Source of the DNA: JANNUT01 sp046331425
GTDB taxonomy: Bacteria; Acidobacteriota; Polarisedimenticolia; J045
NCBI GenBank assembly: GCA_046331425.1
Contig: JAXLQU010000002.1
Location: 186,001-250,000 of the forward strand
Length of the DNA: 64,000 bases
Reading direction: 5' to 3'
Shown: in pieces, positions 28,170 to 37,256 of the stretch
Position numbering within the stretch: position 1 is the first letter of the stretch
Layout of the letters: the number at the start of each line of letters is the position of its first letter
Notes under the pieces: generated by a model
Seen by the model: only the letters and a program-made list of their open reading frames with translations
Databases searched by the model: none
Told to the model about the DNA's origin: nothing
Program-made: the position numbers and the translations under genes

Positions 28170-29501
28170 CTAACAGCCACCCTTGGCGATGAACGAAGCG
28201 ATATCGCCTATTACCTGAGGATCGACCGGTCGAACCTTCGCATAGTCTTCAGGGCTGCTCGGTCCTTCACCCTTGCGCATCAGGTGATCGAGCCCGTCGT
28301 AGGAACGCAAGCACGCCCCTTTCTTGCCGGTCAGAGCCTTCTGCCACTCGGCGAAATCGGCCATCGTCACCTGGTAGTCGCGTTTGCCTTGCAACACCAA
28401 CACAGGCAGCCCCAGTGCCGCCGTTTCAGCCGGAGCGTTGTGCGCCTCGAGATCCTTGAAGTACCCAGACGGCGCACCGAGGTAGAGTTTGCTGCTCGCA
28501 TCCGGTTGTTTCATCGCCACTCGCAACGCCGCCACCGCTTGCTCGAGCATGTCGAGGTTTTTTTGTTCCTCGGCGCTGACCGTGCCATCGACCCGGGCCA
28601 AGTAGTCGGCTTGTTCGATCATCTTCTCCGGCATCGGCAGCGCACTTCCGGCCATCACGATCATCCCAGCGACCTTCGCTGCCTTGGCGATTCGCGGCGC
28701 CAACTGACCACCCAAGCTGTGCCCCAGGACGAAGACACGCTTCGGATCGATCTCGGTTCTGCGACTGAGTACCTTGATTGCGGCCGCCGCGTCATCGATC
28801 GACTCTTCCTTCACCGTGAGTTTGGCGCCGACCTCGGCGAAGTCTTTGGGGCGTGCGAACGTGCGCTTGTCATAACGCAGCGATGCAATGCCGCGCGCGG
28901 CGAGACCTCGGGCGATGTCGCGGAATGGCTTGTTACCAAGGGACGACTCGTCGCGATCGTTCGGTCCGCTGCCGTGCACCAGCACCACACCAGGAAACGG
29001 TCCGCCGGTTTTGGGCAGTGTCAACGTGCCGGGTAGTGCGCGCCCTTCCGGTCCGACGTTCAGTTCGAGTTCACGCCAAGCAGCCGTCGCGGGATCTTCC
29101 TTGGCAGGCTGCGGAGAGTACGGTTGCACGCCCATTCCGGCGACCAGACCGTCGGCATCGAAGACGATCTGAAAGTCGAACATGCCGCTTTCGAACGAGA
29201 CGGGAACTCGAAAGCGCCGATACCCGGAGACGGTGTCGGAGGCCCACGCCTGTCCCGCGCTCTTGATCGCGCCCATCTTCGCCACGAGGCTCGTGCGCAG
29301 TTGCGGGAACGCATCCCCTTTGAGCGCTTCCTGCATGGTGGAGGTGCTCATGGCGCGCGCGGCGTCGTAGTTCTCGGCGACCACGGCGTTCGCAAAATCG
29401 GTGGCGCGCCGCGCCAGGTCTTCGTCCGTGAAAGCGGCCCAGGACAGCGTAGGAGTGACGGCCAACAGCAGCGAGAGAAAGGCCAGGCGAATGTTTGTCA
29501 T
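28170..29501 (-). CDS. exported alpha/beta hydrolase with N-terminal DUF3887-like domain
   Basis: The 443-residue product has a signal peptide (LAFLSLLLAVTPTLSWA), an N-terminal NTF2/DUF3887-like domain (about 22-125, FANAVVAENYDAARAMS) and a dienelactone/acyl-peptide-hydrolase-like alpha/beta hydrolase. It shows HGSGPNDRDES (oxyanion region), the nucleophile elbow LGHSLGGQLAP near residue 255, an aspartate region LQGKRDYQV and a histidine in DGLDHLM. The substrate is unknown; esters or small peptides are typical. The ATG at 29501 has GGGAGT upstream; a longer reading would precede the signal peptide. Confidence 0.88.
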   Translation of the reverse strand: MTNIRLAFLSLLLAVTPTLSWAAFTDEDLARRATDFANAVVAENYDAARAMSTSTMQEALKGDAFPQLRTSLVAKMGAIKSAGQAWASDTVSGYRRFRVPVSFESGMFDFQIVFDADGLVAGMGVQPYSPQPAKEDPATAAWRELELNVGPEGRALPGTLTLPKTGGPFPGVVLVHGSGPNDRDESSLGNKPFRDIARGLAARGIASLRYDKRTFARPKDFAEVGAKLTVKEESIDDAAAAIKVLSRRTEIDPKRVFVLGHSLGGQLAPRIAKAAKVAGMIVMAGSALPMPEKMIEQADYLARVDGTVSAEEQKNLDMLEQAVAALRVAMKQPDASSKLYLGAPSGYFKDLEAHNAPAETAALGLPVLVLQGKRDYQVTMADFAEWQKALTGKKGACLRSYDGLDHLMRKGEGPSSPEDYAKVRPVDPQVIGDIASFIAKGGC

Positions 29502-29544
29502 CGGAATACTCCCGTGAGGAACTCGCATTGTAGGCTGCTCGTCG

Positions 29545-30396
29545 ATGTCCAACCTACTGGCATTGATCGCGGCCTGTTTGTACGGCGCCGCAGACTTCTG
29601 CGGCGGCTTGGCGGTTCGACGCGCACCGCTGCTGCGCGTGACCGCCCTGTCGCAAGCGGTGGGGCTCGTGGCGCTCGCCGTGCTCGCGCCGCTGACCAGC
29701 ACTTGGCCTGGTTTCGGCGCGGACATCGCCTGGGGTGCCGCAGCGGGGCTATTGGGCGGAAGTGGCGTCGCGCTGTTGTATCTCGGTCTGGCTCGAAGCG
29801 CAGCGAGCGTGGTGGCGCCGGTCTCGGGCGTGGTGGCGCTGGTGCTCCCGGTGCTGGCGGGTTTGATGATTGGAGAACGTCCCTCCGTTTTGGTGTGGTC
29901 GGGAATCGCTGTGGCGGCCGGGGCCGTGACGCTGATTGGCGGGGGAGCACCGGAGGCTCACATCGGTCGTGCGGGCCGCGGCGGGGCGTTGATCATCGCG
30001 ATCGCGGCGGGGGTCATGATCGGCGGGTTCTTGGTCTGTCTGGGGCGAACATCGTCGCAGTCCGGGATGTGGCCGCTGCTCGCCGCTCGTTCGGTGTCGA
30101 CTTCATTGTTCTTGGCGGGTGCCGCGATCGCGTCGTGGCGGCGGCCACCGAGCGTGGCCGGATCATCGTCCGTGATTTGGCTGATACTCGGATGTGGCCT
30201 GCTCGATATGTGTGCCAACGCGCTCTATCAACGGGCGGTGCGCGGCGGCGAGTTGAGCGTGATCGCCACGCTCACGAATCTCTATCCGGCGAGCACGGTG
30301 GTGTTGGCGGCGATGCTGCTGGGCGAAAGACCGCGCCGGGTGCAGTGGGTAGGGTTCGGGTTGGCGTTGATGGCCGTCGTGATGATCAACGCCTGA
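29545..30396 (+). CDS. EamA/DMT-family transporter
   Basis: This 283-residue membrane protein has about ten hydrophobic helices in two five-helix halves, as in the drug/metabolite transporter (EamA) family: SNLLALIAACLYGAADF at the start, GAAAGLLGGSGVALLYLGLARSAASVVAPVSGVVALVLPVL in half one and LTNLYPASTVVLAAMLLGERPRRVQWVGF in half two. Members exchange small metabolites across the inner membrane; the substrate is not evident. It diverges from the hydrolase gene. Confidence 0.9.
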   Translation: MSNLLALIAACLYGAADFCGGLAVRRAPLLRVTALSQAVGLVALAVLAPLTSTWPGFGADIAWGAAAGLLGGSGVALLYLGLARSAASVVAPVSGVVALVLPVLAGLMIGERPSVLVWSGIAVAAGAVTLIGGGAPEAHIGRAGRGGALIIAIAAGVMIGGFLVCLGRTSSQSGMWPLLAARSVSTSLFLAGAAIASWRRPPSVAGSSSVIWLILGCGLLDMCANALYQRAVRGGELSVIATLTNLYPASTVVLAAMLLGERPRRVQWVGFGLALMAVVMINA

Positions 30397-30504
30397 GGGG
30401 AGCGCTTCGGGCTGGTGTCGCGGCATCGCTTCAGGGGCAGAGATCACGAATATTCCGATCGATCACAACCAGAAAGTCGGGGATCGGTTGCTAGGATTGG
30501 TGCG

Positions 30505-31515
30505 ATGACGATCCGTACGCGGTTGATTGCGTTGTTGCTTCCGACGGTCATCTTGGCGGCGGTGGTCTGCTTCGGCGCCGTCGGCTATCGCATGCTCGAG
30601 GGTTGGGGTTGGCTCGACGCGGTCTATATGTCCGTCATCACGCTGGCCACCGTCGGATTCACGGAGGTCCATCCGCTGCACGATGGCGGGCGGGTTTTCA
30701 CGATGCTGCTGGTCGTGATTGGCCTAGCCTCCGTGACCTATTTGGTATCGAGCGTCGGCCGCGTGATGTTCGAGGAGATGTTGGGGACGGAGTTTTGGAG
30801 GCGACGCGTGAGAAAGCAAATCGATATGCTGCAGGGGCACGTGATCGTCTGCGGCTTCGGGCGGGTGGGACGCCTGGTGCAGCGTGAGTTTCAGGCTGCA
30901 AAGACGCCGTATGTCGTCGTCGAGCGTGACGAGAAGCTCGCACGCGAGCTGGAAGAACGAAACGAGCTGGTGCTGCACGGAGATGCGACGTCCGAGGAAA
31001 TGCTGCGCGCCGCCGGTATCGAGCGTGCTCGCGGACTGGTGACGGCGCTGCCCGACGATGCCGCCAATCTGTATGTGGTCATGACGGCACGCGACCTCAA
31101 TGCGCAGATGCCGATCGTGGCTCGTGCCGAGACCGAAGGCGCGGAGCGGCGCCTGACAAAAGCGGGGGCGACGCGCGTGATCTCGCCTAACTCGATCGGC
31201 GGTCGCGCAATGGCACAAGCGCTGCTGCAACCGGAAGTGCTCGATTTCTTGACGCTGGCCACAGCGCGCCAGGACCTGACGCTGCAGATCGAGCAGGTGG
31301 TCGTGGCCGAACGCTCACCGCTGGCGGCCGAGAACACGCACATCGCGCAGATGCGCGAGCGGCATCGGGTCTTCGTGGTTGCGATGCGCAAGCAGGCCGA
31401 TGCGCAGTTCGATTTGCCGACGAGCGATCTACTGATCGAATCCGGCGACACCCTGATCGTCGTCGGCCAACGCGAGCACTGCGTCGCGATCAATCTCCTC
31501 GCCGCCAACCCCTAA
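30505..31515 (+). CDS. TrkA-gated potassium channel-like protein
   Basis: The 336-residue protein has two transmembrane helices around a pore loop (residues 10-100), then a TrkA-N (RCK) Rossmann domain with GHVIVCGFGRVGRLVQ near 110 and a C-terminal RCK-C region. This is the MthK-like plan of ligand-gated K+ channels. The filter-like segment reads TVGFTEV rather than TVGYGD, so the second filter glycine is Thr. AGGA lies 9 bases before the ATG. A repeat element starts two bases after the stop. Confidence 0.9.
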   Translation: MTIRTRLIALLLPTVILAAVVCFGAVGYRMLEGWGWLDAVYMSVITLATVGFTEVHPLHDGGRVFTMLLVVIGLASVTYLVSSVGRVMFEEMLGTEFWRRRVRKQIDMLQGHVIVCGFGRVGRLVQREFQAAKTPYVVVERDEKLARELEERNELVLHGDATSEEMLRAAGIERARGLVTALPDDAANLYVVMTARDLNAQMPIVARAETEGAERRLTKAGATRVISPNSIGGRAMAQALLQPEVLDFLTLATARQDLTLQIEQVVVAERSPLAAENTHIAQMRERHRVFVVAMRKQADAQFDLPTSDLLIESGDTLIVVGQREHCVAINLLAANP

Positions 31516-31517
31516 CC

Positions 31518-31630
31518 AATTCGGGGACGGTTTACCTAAAGCGGGGTTAGTCGGGGCCAGCCGCCGGAAGGGCCAGCCGAATCTCCGCTGAACTCGACGA
31601 ACCGCGCTTTAGGTAAACCGTCCCCGAATT
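31518..31630. repeat. inverted-repeat element, copy 2 (113 bp)
   Basis: The arms begin AATTCGGGGACGG on both sides and match copies 1 and 3 through CCTAAAGCG and GTTAGTCG. The middle ~35 bases are unrelated to the other copies. It lies between the convergent TrkA-channel and paaZ genes, 2 bases after the former's stop and 21 bases before the latter's. Confidence 0.88.
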
Positions 31631-31651
31631 GAATCGGGTGTTGGGGCGGGG

Positions 31652-33688
31652 CTATTGGCGCGCGACGAGCGTGAGGATCGTGTAGAGCGCTACCGGCTCA
31701 TCGTTTTGGTTGGTGACTTCGACGTCCCATGCCACCACACCCTGCGGTACTTCGCCTTCGCGCGGCTCCTTGGCAGTCTTGCTCTTGCAGGTAAGTCGCA
31801 CGCGAATGGTGTCGCCAATGAAGACCGGCTTCACGAAGCGCAACCGATCGAGCCCGTAGTTGGCGAGCACCGGTCCCGGAGCGGGATCGACGAAGAGCCC
31901 GGCCGCCGCAGCCAGAACCAAGTACCCGTGCGCGACACGTTTCCCGAAGATCGATTGCTGCGATGCGATCTCGTCGGTGTGCGCGTAGAACGTATCACCC
32001 GAGACGCCCGCGAAATTGACGACATCGGCTTCGGTGAGCGTGCGGCGATGGGTCATCAGTGTTTCGCCGATCGCCAACTCCTCGAAGTACTTCCTGAACG
32101 GATGAACACGATCTTGCGTCAAGACGGCGCCCTTGCTGAACTCGCCGGTGACATGCATCAACGTCGTCGGCGACCCTTGTAGCGCCGTGCGTTGCATGTA
32201 GTGCAGAACCGATCGCACGCCGCCCAACTCTTCGCCTCCGCCTGCGCGCCCCGGGCCGCCGTGTACGAGTTGCGGCATGGGTGAACCGTGGCCGGTGGAC
32301 TCGCCGGCGCACGCGCGATTGATCACCAACAAACGTCCATGGTAAGGCGCCAGTCCAAGCACCACCTGTCGCGCCACGATGTCTTCGTTGGTGAACAGTG
32401 AGCCGCACAAACTACCGCGTCCGCGCTTGGCGAGTTCGATCGCGTCGTCCAGGGTTTGATAGGGCATGACCGTCGTCACCGGGCCGAACGCCTCGACGTC
32501 ATGCGGTTGATGGCGGCGCATCGGATCGGGGCAATGCAGCAGCAACGCCGGAAAGAACGCGCCCTGCTCGCGATTGGCGCCCAGAACCTCGAACTCGTTC
32601 GGGTTGCCGAACACCAACTCGCCCGCCTGTTTCAATTCGGCGACGCGCGCGCCGACCTCCTTGACCTGACCGCGCGAGGCCAACGGACCCATCCTCACCC
32701 CTTCGACGGCTGGATCACCGACCTTCACACCGCTCAACCGCTTCTTGAGCGCCTCGATCACCGCTTGAGTGAACGGTTCGGGCACGATCGTGCGACGAAT
32801 CGCCGTGCACTTCTGACCGGCTTTCACGGTCATCTCTCGCGACACTTCCTTGATGAACAGGTCGAACTCTTCGGTGCCTGGTGCCGCCTCCGGCCCCAAG
32901 ATGCAGCAGTTGAGTGAGTCGGCCTCCATGTTGAAGCGAACCGAGTTGTTCACGATCGTGTCGTGTGTGCGGAGTTTCAGTCCCGTGGCGGCCGAGCCGG
33001 TGAATGTCACCACGTCTTGGCAGTCCAGGTGGTCGAGCAGATCGCCGACGCTGCCGCAAATCAGTTGGAAAGCACCGGTTGGAAGCAGATTCGACTCGAT
33101 GATCAAACGCCCGAGTTTCTCGGCGAGGTAGGCGGTCGTCGAAGCGGGTTTGACGATCACCGGCATGCCGGCCAGTAGCGACGGCGCCATCTTCTCGAGC
33201 GCGCCCCAGACCGGGAAATTGAACGCGTTGATGTGGATCGCGGCCCCTTCCAGCGGCACACAGATATGGCGCCCCACGAACGAACCGGTTTTGGACAGTC
33301 CTTCTACGTCGCCCTCGATATGAAACGCTGCATCGGGAAGTTCGCGGCGTCCCTTGCTCGAGATGGTGAAGAGGGTTCCGATCCCTCCCTCGATGTCGAT
33401 CCAGCTATCGGTTCGCGTTGCGCCGGTGAACGCGCTGACCGAATACAACTCCTCCTTGCGCGACATCAGGTACTGGCCCAGCGCTTTGAGCATTCGAGCC
33501 CGTTGATGAAACGTCATCCGGCGCAGGTTCGGGCCGCCGACCGTGCGCGCGTATTGCAGCATCGCGCGAAAATCGAGCCCGTGGCTGGAAATCTCTGAAA
33601 CCGTTGCGCCGTTGACCGCATTGAAGAGCGGTGCCGCTTCGCCGCTGCCGGAGTACCAGTGTCCTTGGGAGAAGCTCTGTAGTCGCAT
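31652..33688 (-). CDS. paaZ: bifunctional PaaZ (oxepin-CoA hydrolase / semialdehyde dehydrogenase)
   Basis: PaaZ opens the oxepin-CoA ring of the aerobic phenylacetate pathway and oxidises the resulting aldehyde with NADP. The 678-residue product has an aldehyde dehydrogenase half (to about residue 520), with catalytic cysteine in GQKCTAIRRT and FTGSAATGLKLR. A C-terminal MaoC-type hydratase half (from about 535) has FAGVSGDTFYAHTDE. Both expected domains are present at usual length. No ribosome binding site is obvious at 33688. It is separated from paaYJIHG by msrA and a GST gene. Confidence 0.95.
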   Translation of the reverse strand: MRLQSFSQGHWYSGSGEAAPLFNAVNGATVSEISSHGLDFRAMLQYARTVGGPNLRRMTFHQRARMLKALGQYLMSRKEELYSVSAFTGATRTDSWIDIEGGIGTLFTISSKGRRELPDAAFHIEGDVEGLSKTGSFVGRHICVPLEGAAIHINAFNFPVWGALEKMAPSLLAGMPVIVKPASTTAYLAEKLGRLIIESNLLPTGAFQLICGSVGDLLDHLDCQDVVTFTGSAATGLKLRTHDTIVNNSVRFNMEADSLNCCILGPEAAPGTEEFDLFIKEVSREMTVKAGQKCTAIRRTIVPEPFTQAVIEALKKRLSGVKVGDPAVEGVRMGPLASRGQVKEVGARVAELKQAGELVFGNPNEFEVLGANREQGAFFPALLLHCPDPMRRHQPHDVEAFGPVTTVMPYQTLDDAIELAKRGRGSLCGSLFTNEDIVARQVVLGLAPYHGRLLVINRACAGESTGHGSPMPQLVHGGPGRAGGGEELGGVRSVLHYMQRTALQGSPTTLMHVTGEFSKGAVLTQDRVHPFRKYFEELAIGETLMTHRRTLTEADVVNFAGVSGDTFYAHTDEIASQQSIFGKRVAHGYLVLAAAAGLFVDPAPGPVLANYGLDRLRFVKPVFIGDTIRVRLTCKSKTAKEPREGEVPQGVVAWDVEVTNQNDEPVALYTILTLVARQ

Positions 33689-33811
33689 CGGATGGGCCTC
33701 GGAGTGAGCAGGAACGAACGCGGATTGTATTCGGACCGACCGGGCAGCGCCCCTGCCCGACCCAGGGCAAACTAGCCCGCTCCATCGTCGCCATTCAGGA
33801 GGTGGTCAGCC

Positions 33812-34495
33812 ATGAGAGTTTCGCGCCACGGGATGCTCACGGGACTCACGCTAGCGCTCGTGCTGTGCTTGGCCGGTTGCACCGATGTTTCGCAAGGCTC
33901 TGCGCCCGCGGCTGCGCCGCAAAAGAAAGGGAAGACGATGCCGATCGACCCAAACCGTACCGTGACGCTGGGCGGTGGCTGTTTTTGGTGTTTGGAAGCG
34001 TTCTACGAACGGATCGACGGGATCGACGATGTGGAGTCGGGCTACTCTGGCGGCCATCTGCCCAACCCCACGTATCAGCAAGTCTGTGGGGACGAGACGG
34101 GGCACGCCGAGGTTGTTCAACTAAAGTTCGACCCTGCCAAGATCAGCTATCGCGAAATCCTCGAGATCTTTTTCACCATGCACGATCCCACGACACTCAA
34201 TCGTCAGGGAGCGGATGAGGGCACGCAGTACCGCTCGATCATTCTTTACCACACGCCGCAACAGAAGGCGGACGCCGAGGCGCTGATCAAAGATCTCACC
34301 GACCAACGCGTGTTTGGCAGCAGCAAGATCGTGACCCAAGTGGTGCCGTTCGAGGCTTTCTACGTCGCCGAGGTCTCACATCAGGACTACTACGCGCTCA
34401 ACCCCAACGCCGGCTACTGCCGCGTCGTGATCGATCCGAAGGTCAAGAAACTCCAAGAGAAATTCGCCCACCGCCTCAAAGCCAAGTACCGCTAA
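33812..34495 (+). CDS. msrA: peptide-methionine (S)-S-oxide reductase, lipoprotein form
   Basis: The 227-residue MsrA repairs methionine S-sulfoxide in proteins. The catalytic cysteine lies in GGCFWCLEAFYERIDG (about residues 54-69), GYSGGHLPNPTYQQVC follows, and the resolving cysteine is near the end in NAGYCRVV. The N terminus is a lipoprotein signal (LALVLCLAGC), placing the enzyme at the membrane. AGGAGG is 8 bases before the ATG. The terminal AA of a repeat element forms the last two bases of the TAA stop. Confidence 0.95.
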   Translation: MRVSRHGMLTGLTLALVLCLAGCTDVSQGSAPAAAPQKKGKTMPIDPNRTVTLGGGCFWCLEAFYERIDGIDDVESGYSGGHLPNPTYQQVCGDETGHAEVVQLKFDPAKISYREILEIFFTMHDPTTLNRQGADEGTQYRSIILYHTPQQKADAEALIKDLTDQRVFGSSKIVTQVVPFEAFYVAEVSHQDYYALNPNAGYCRVVIDPKVKKLQEKFAHRLKAKYR

Positions 34496-34599
34496 TTCGG
34501 GGACGGTCTACCTAAAGCGCTGTTAGTCGCTTCCCCCCGACGAAGTCTCACCTCGGCGAGGCTCGACTAACCGCGCTTTAGGTAGACCGTCCCCGAATT
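34494..34599. repeat. inverted-repeat element, copy 3 (106 bp)
   Basis: The arms are near-identical (AATTCGGGGACGG then TCTACCTAAAGCGC and GTTAGTCG), with a shorter, different middle. The two end AA/TT pairs complete the TAA stop codons of both msrA (plus strand) and the GST gene (minus strand), so the element exactly fills the gap between two convergent genes. Confidence 0.88.
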
Positions 34600-35286
34600 A
34601 GGAGGTGTAGAGGGCGAGGGTGGCGGCGCCGATGATGGGGCGGCCCCACTCCAGGAGCGCGCGAACCGGCGGTTGCTCGCGCGCGATCGGCGAGACCCAG
34701 GCCGGGGCGGACATCGTCGCCAACGCGAGGTCGGCCACCGTGATCCGCTCGCCGAACAGGAAGTTGCGGCCATCCAGTCGCTTCATGGCGATCGCGGCGA
34801 GGCGCACCAACTCCCGCTGATCCTCGCGATCCTGCTCGGCCGAGAGACCAAAACGCTGACGCACGATGCGTTGTGCGATGAAACCGCGCAGCTTCAACTG
34901 CATACCGCTTTGCTGCGGGAAGAACAACGCACCCAGAGCGCCGGGCGTATTCGAAATCTGCCAGTAGGCGATGCGACGGGTCAGCGCCATGAATGCCAGA
35001 TCGGCCCATTCCTCGAGCATCCAGCAGTCGGCATGTTGAGCGCGATCCTCCGGTAGCAGACTCGGTTCAGGTAGTGCTGTTCGAGAAACTCGAGGATTCG
35101 CGTCGAATCGACGATCGCCTCGCCGTTGTCGAGTAACACCGGGACTTGGCCTTGACCCGACGCGCGTCGCACTTCGGTTCGATCGGTAGGCGGCACGTCG
35201 AGCGTCTGATAGGAAAGCCCTTTCAATTCCAGCGCGCGCCGCACCTTGATGCAGTTGTGACTGTAAGGAACCTGGATCAGTTGCAT
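34598..35286 (-). CDS. glutathione S-transferase, single-base deletion
   Basis: The 689-base locus is one short of a multiple of three; repaired it encodes about 229 residues. The first part (34981-35286) is a thioredoxin fold: PYSHNCIKVRRALELKG, GQVPVLLDNGEAIVDSTRILEFLEQHY. Its frame then drifts off, while the frame that continues to 34598 reads EPSLLPEDRAQHADCWMLEEWA just there, a typical GST linker, followed by the helical domain. The missing base lies at about 35067-35071. The class and substrate are unclear. It overlaps the end of the copy 3 repeat. Confidence 0.82.
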
Positions 35287-35375
35287 CGGTTGGTCCTATT
35301 CATTCCGTCCCAATCCTTCCACTGACGGCGCTGATCGAATCGTCGCGTGCGCTCACGCCGCGCAAGAGCAACACG

Positions 35376-35978
35376 TCACGACTTCTGGGTGCGCTTCCAC
35401 GTCGCATAGTCGGCCTGGTGAACACGGCTGTCCTGCGGTGGCTCACGCAGCGGTTCGCACGCCCGAAGCGCGTCGCGGCACATCTGCGGCAAGCGCTGAT
35501 ACAAACGGGTGCCCTCGGTCTTCCACGAGAGCATCTCGTCGCTCACGTCCTTCACGATCTTTGCAGGATTGCCGACCACCACCTTGCGATCGGGAATCAC
35601 CATCTCGCTCGGCACGAGGCACAACGCACCCACGATGCACCCGTCGCCGATCACCACGTTGTCCATGATCACCGCGTTCATCCCGATCAAACAGTTTCGC
35701 CCCAACGTACCGCCGTGAATCACGGCTCCGTGTCCGACGTGAGCCGCTTCGCGCAACGTAACCGTCGCGCCGGGGAACATGTGGATAACGCAGTTTTCCT
35801 GCACATTGCAGCCGGCCTCGATCACGATCCGACCCCAATCGCCTCGCAGCGCGCACCCCGGCCCGATGTAGCAATCGGCGCCAATCACGACATCGCCGGT
35901 CACGATCGCTTCCGGATGCACGAAGGCGTCGGGGTGTATTACCGGTCGAACTCCATCGAACTCGTAGATCGCCACCAT
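35376..35978 (-). CDS. paaY: gamma-carbonic-anhydrase-like protein PaaY
   Basis: This 200-residue protein is a left-handed beta-helix hexapeptide-repeat protein (GDVVIGADCYIGPGCALRGDWGRI). It has the gamma-carbonic anhydrase histidines in HMFPGATVTLREAAHVGHGAVIHGG. PaaY proteins act in phenylacetate catabolism as thioesterases or carrier-type proteins. The start is taken at 35978 (MVAIYEFDG), which fits the family; a GTG at 36008 is in frame. It is 75 bases downstream of paaJ, on the same strand. Confidence 0.9.
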   Translation of the reverse strand: MVAIYEFDGVRPVIHPDAFVHPEAIVTGDVVIGADCYIGPGCALRGDWGRIVIEAGCNVQENCVIHMFPGATVTLREAAHVGHGAVIHGGTLGRNCLIGMNAVIMDNVVIGDGCIVGALCLVPSEMVIPDRKVVVGNPAKIVKDVSDEMLSWKTEGTRLYQRLPQMCRDALRACEPLREPPQDSRVHQADYATWKRTQKS

Positions 35979-36053
35979 CTCTCCCAGCAAGCGATGAGCG
36001 ATTAGCACCGCGCGGCGCGCCTCGTCATCGCGCGCACGGCGATTCTCGGCCGA

Positions 36054-37256
36054 CTACCTCGCGATCAACAGGGCAACGCCCTGCCCGACACCGACACACA
36101 TGCTCACCAGCGCGACGTGCAGATCGCGACGCTCCAGCTCGATCGCAGCGGTGAGTGCCAGCCGTGCGCCACTCATGCCGAGCGGGTGGCCCAGCGCGAT
36201 CGCGCCACCGTTGGGATTGACGCGCGGATCGTCGTCGGCAATTCCGAGCAAGCGCAAGTCGGCGAGCACCTGGGCCGCGAACGCCTCGTTGATCTCGATC
36301 AGATCGACTTGATCCAGCGTCATCTGCGCCTTGGCCAACACACGCTTGACAGCCGCGACCGGCCCCAGCCCCATCACGCGCGGCGCCACGCCGGCCGCCG
36401 CCGCCGCCAGCACGCGCGCCTTGGGCGTCAATCCGAAACGCTTCACCATCGACTCGGAAGCCACGATCAAGGCCGCGGCACCGTCGTTGATCCCGGAAGC
36501 GTTGCCGGCCGTGACCGTGCCGTCTTTGCGAAATGCCGCGCGCAGTTTGCTCAACACGTCGACGGTCGTTTCAGGCTTGATGAACTCGTCGTGCGAGAAC
36601 ACCAATGGCTCACCCTTACGCTGCGGCACCGGCACCGGCGCGATCTCCAGGCCAAACCGTCCTGCGGCGCGAGCCGCTGCCGCCTTGCGCTGCGAGGCTG
36701 CCGCGAACAGATCTTGGTCGTTGCGCCCCACGGCAGTTTCTTGCGCCACGTTTTCAGCCGTCTCGCCCATCGAGTCGACGCCGAATCGCTCCTTCATCCG
36801 CGGGTTGACGAATCGCCAACCGATCGACGTGTCGAACACTTCCGCGGTGCGCGACCACGCGCTGTCGCTCTTGGCCATGACAAACGGCGCGCGTGTCATG
36901 CTTTCCACGCCGCCCGCCAAATACAGCTCGCCATCTCCGCTCTTGATCGCTTGCGCGGCCGAAATCACCGCCGACAGCCCCGAGGCGCACAGCCGGTTCA
37001 ACGAAACGCCCGGCACACTCTCGGGCAATCCGGCCAACAGCGACGCCATACGCGCGACGTTCCGATTCTCTTCTCCTGCGCCGTTGGCATTGCCGAGTAT
37101 CACGTCATCGATCAACGCCGCGTCCACCTGCGGATGTCGCGCCAACAGCGACTGCAGCACGTGCGCCGCCAGATCGTCGGGCCGCACCGTAGCCAGCGCG
37201 CCGCCATGATTGCCGATCGGGGTGCGCACTCCATCGATGATGTAAGCCTCACTCAT
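36054..37256 (-). CDS. paaJ: 3-oxoadipyl-CoA thiolase / acetyl-CoA acyltransferase
   Basis: The 400-residue thiolase cleaves 3-oxoadipyl-CoA and 3-oxo-5,6-dehydrosuberyl-CoA to release acetyl-CoA at the end of the phenylacetate pathway. The active cysteine is in LNRLCASGLSAV (near residue 90). The C-terminal histidine is in GGAIALGHPLGMSGARL and the second cysteine in CMCVGVGQG. The ATG at 37256 overlaps the paaI end by 8 bases and has GGAGGAG upstream. Context rather than sequence alone sets the name PaaJ over a generic thiolase. Confidence 0.93.
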   Translation of the reverse strand: MSEAYIIDGVRTPIGNHGGALATVRPDDLAAHVLQSLLARHPQVDAALIDDVILGNANGAGEENRNVARMASLLAGLPESVPGVSLNRLCASGLSAVISAAQAIKSGDGELYLAGGVESMTRAPFVMAKSDSAWSRTAEVFDTSIGWRFVNPRMKERFGVDSMGETAENVAQETAVGRNDQDLFAAASQRKAAAARAAGRFGLEIAPVPVPQRKGEPLVFSHDEFIKPETTVDVLSKLRAAFRKDGTVTAGNASGINDGAAALIVASESMVKRFGLTPKARVLAAAAAGVAPRVMGLGPVAAVKRVLAKAQMTLDQVDLIEINEAFAAQVLADLRLLGIADDDPRVNPNGGAIALGHPLGMSGARLALTAAIELERRDLHVALVSMCVGVGQGVALLIAR

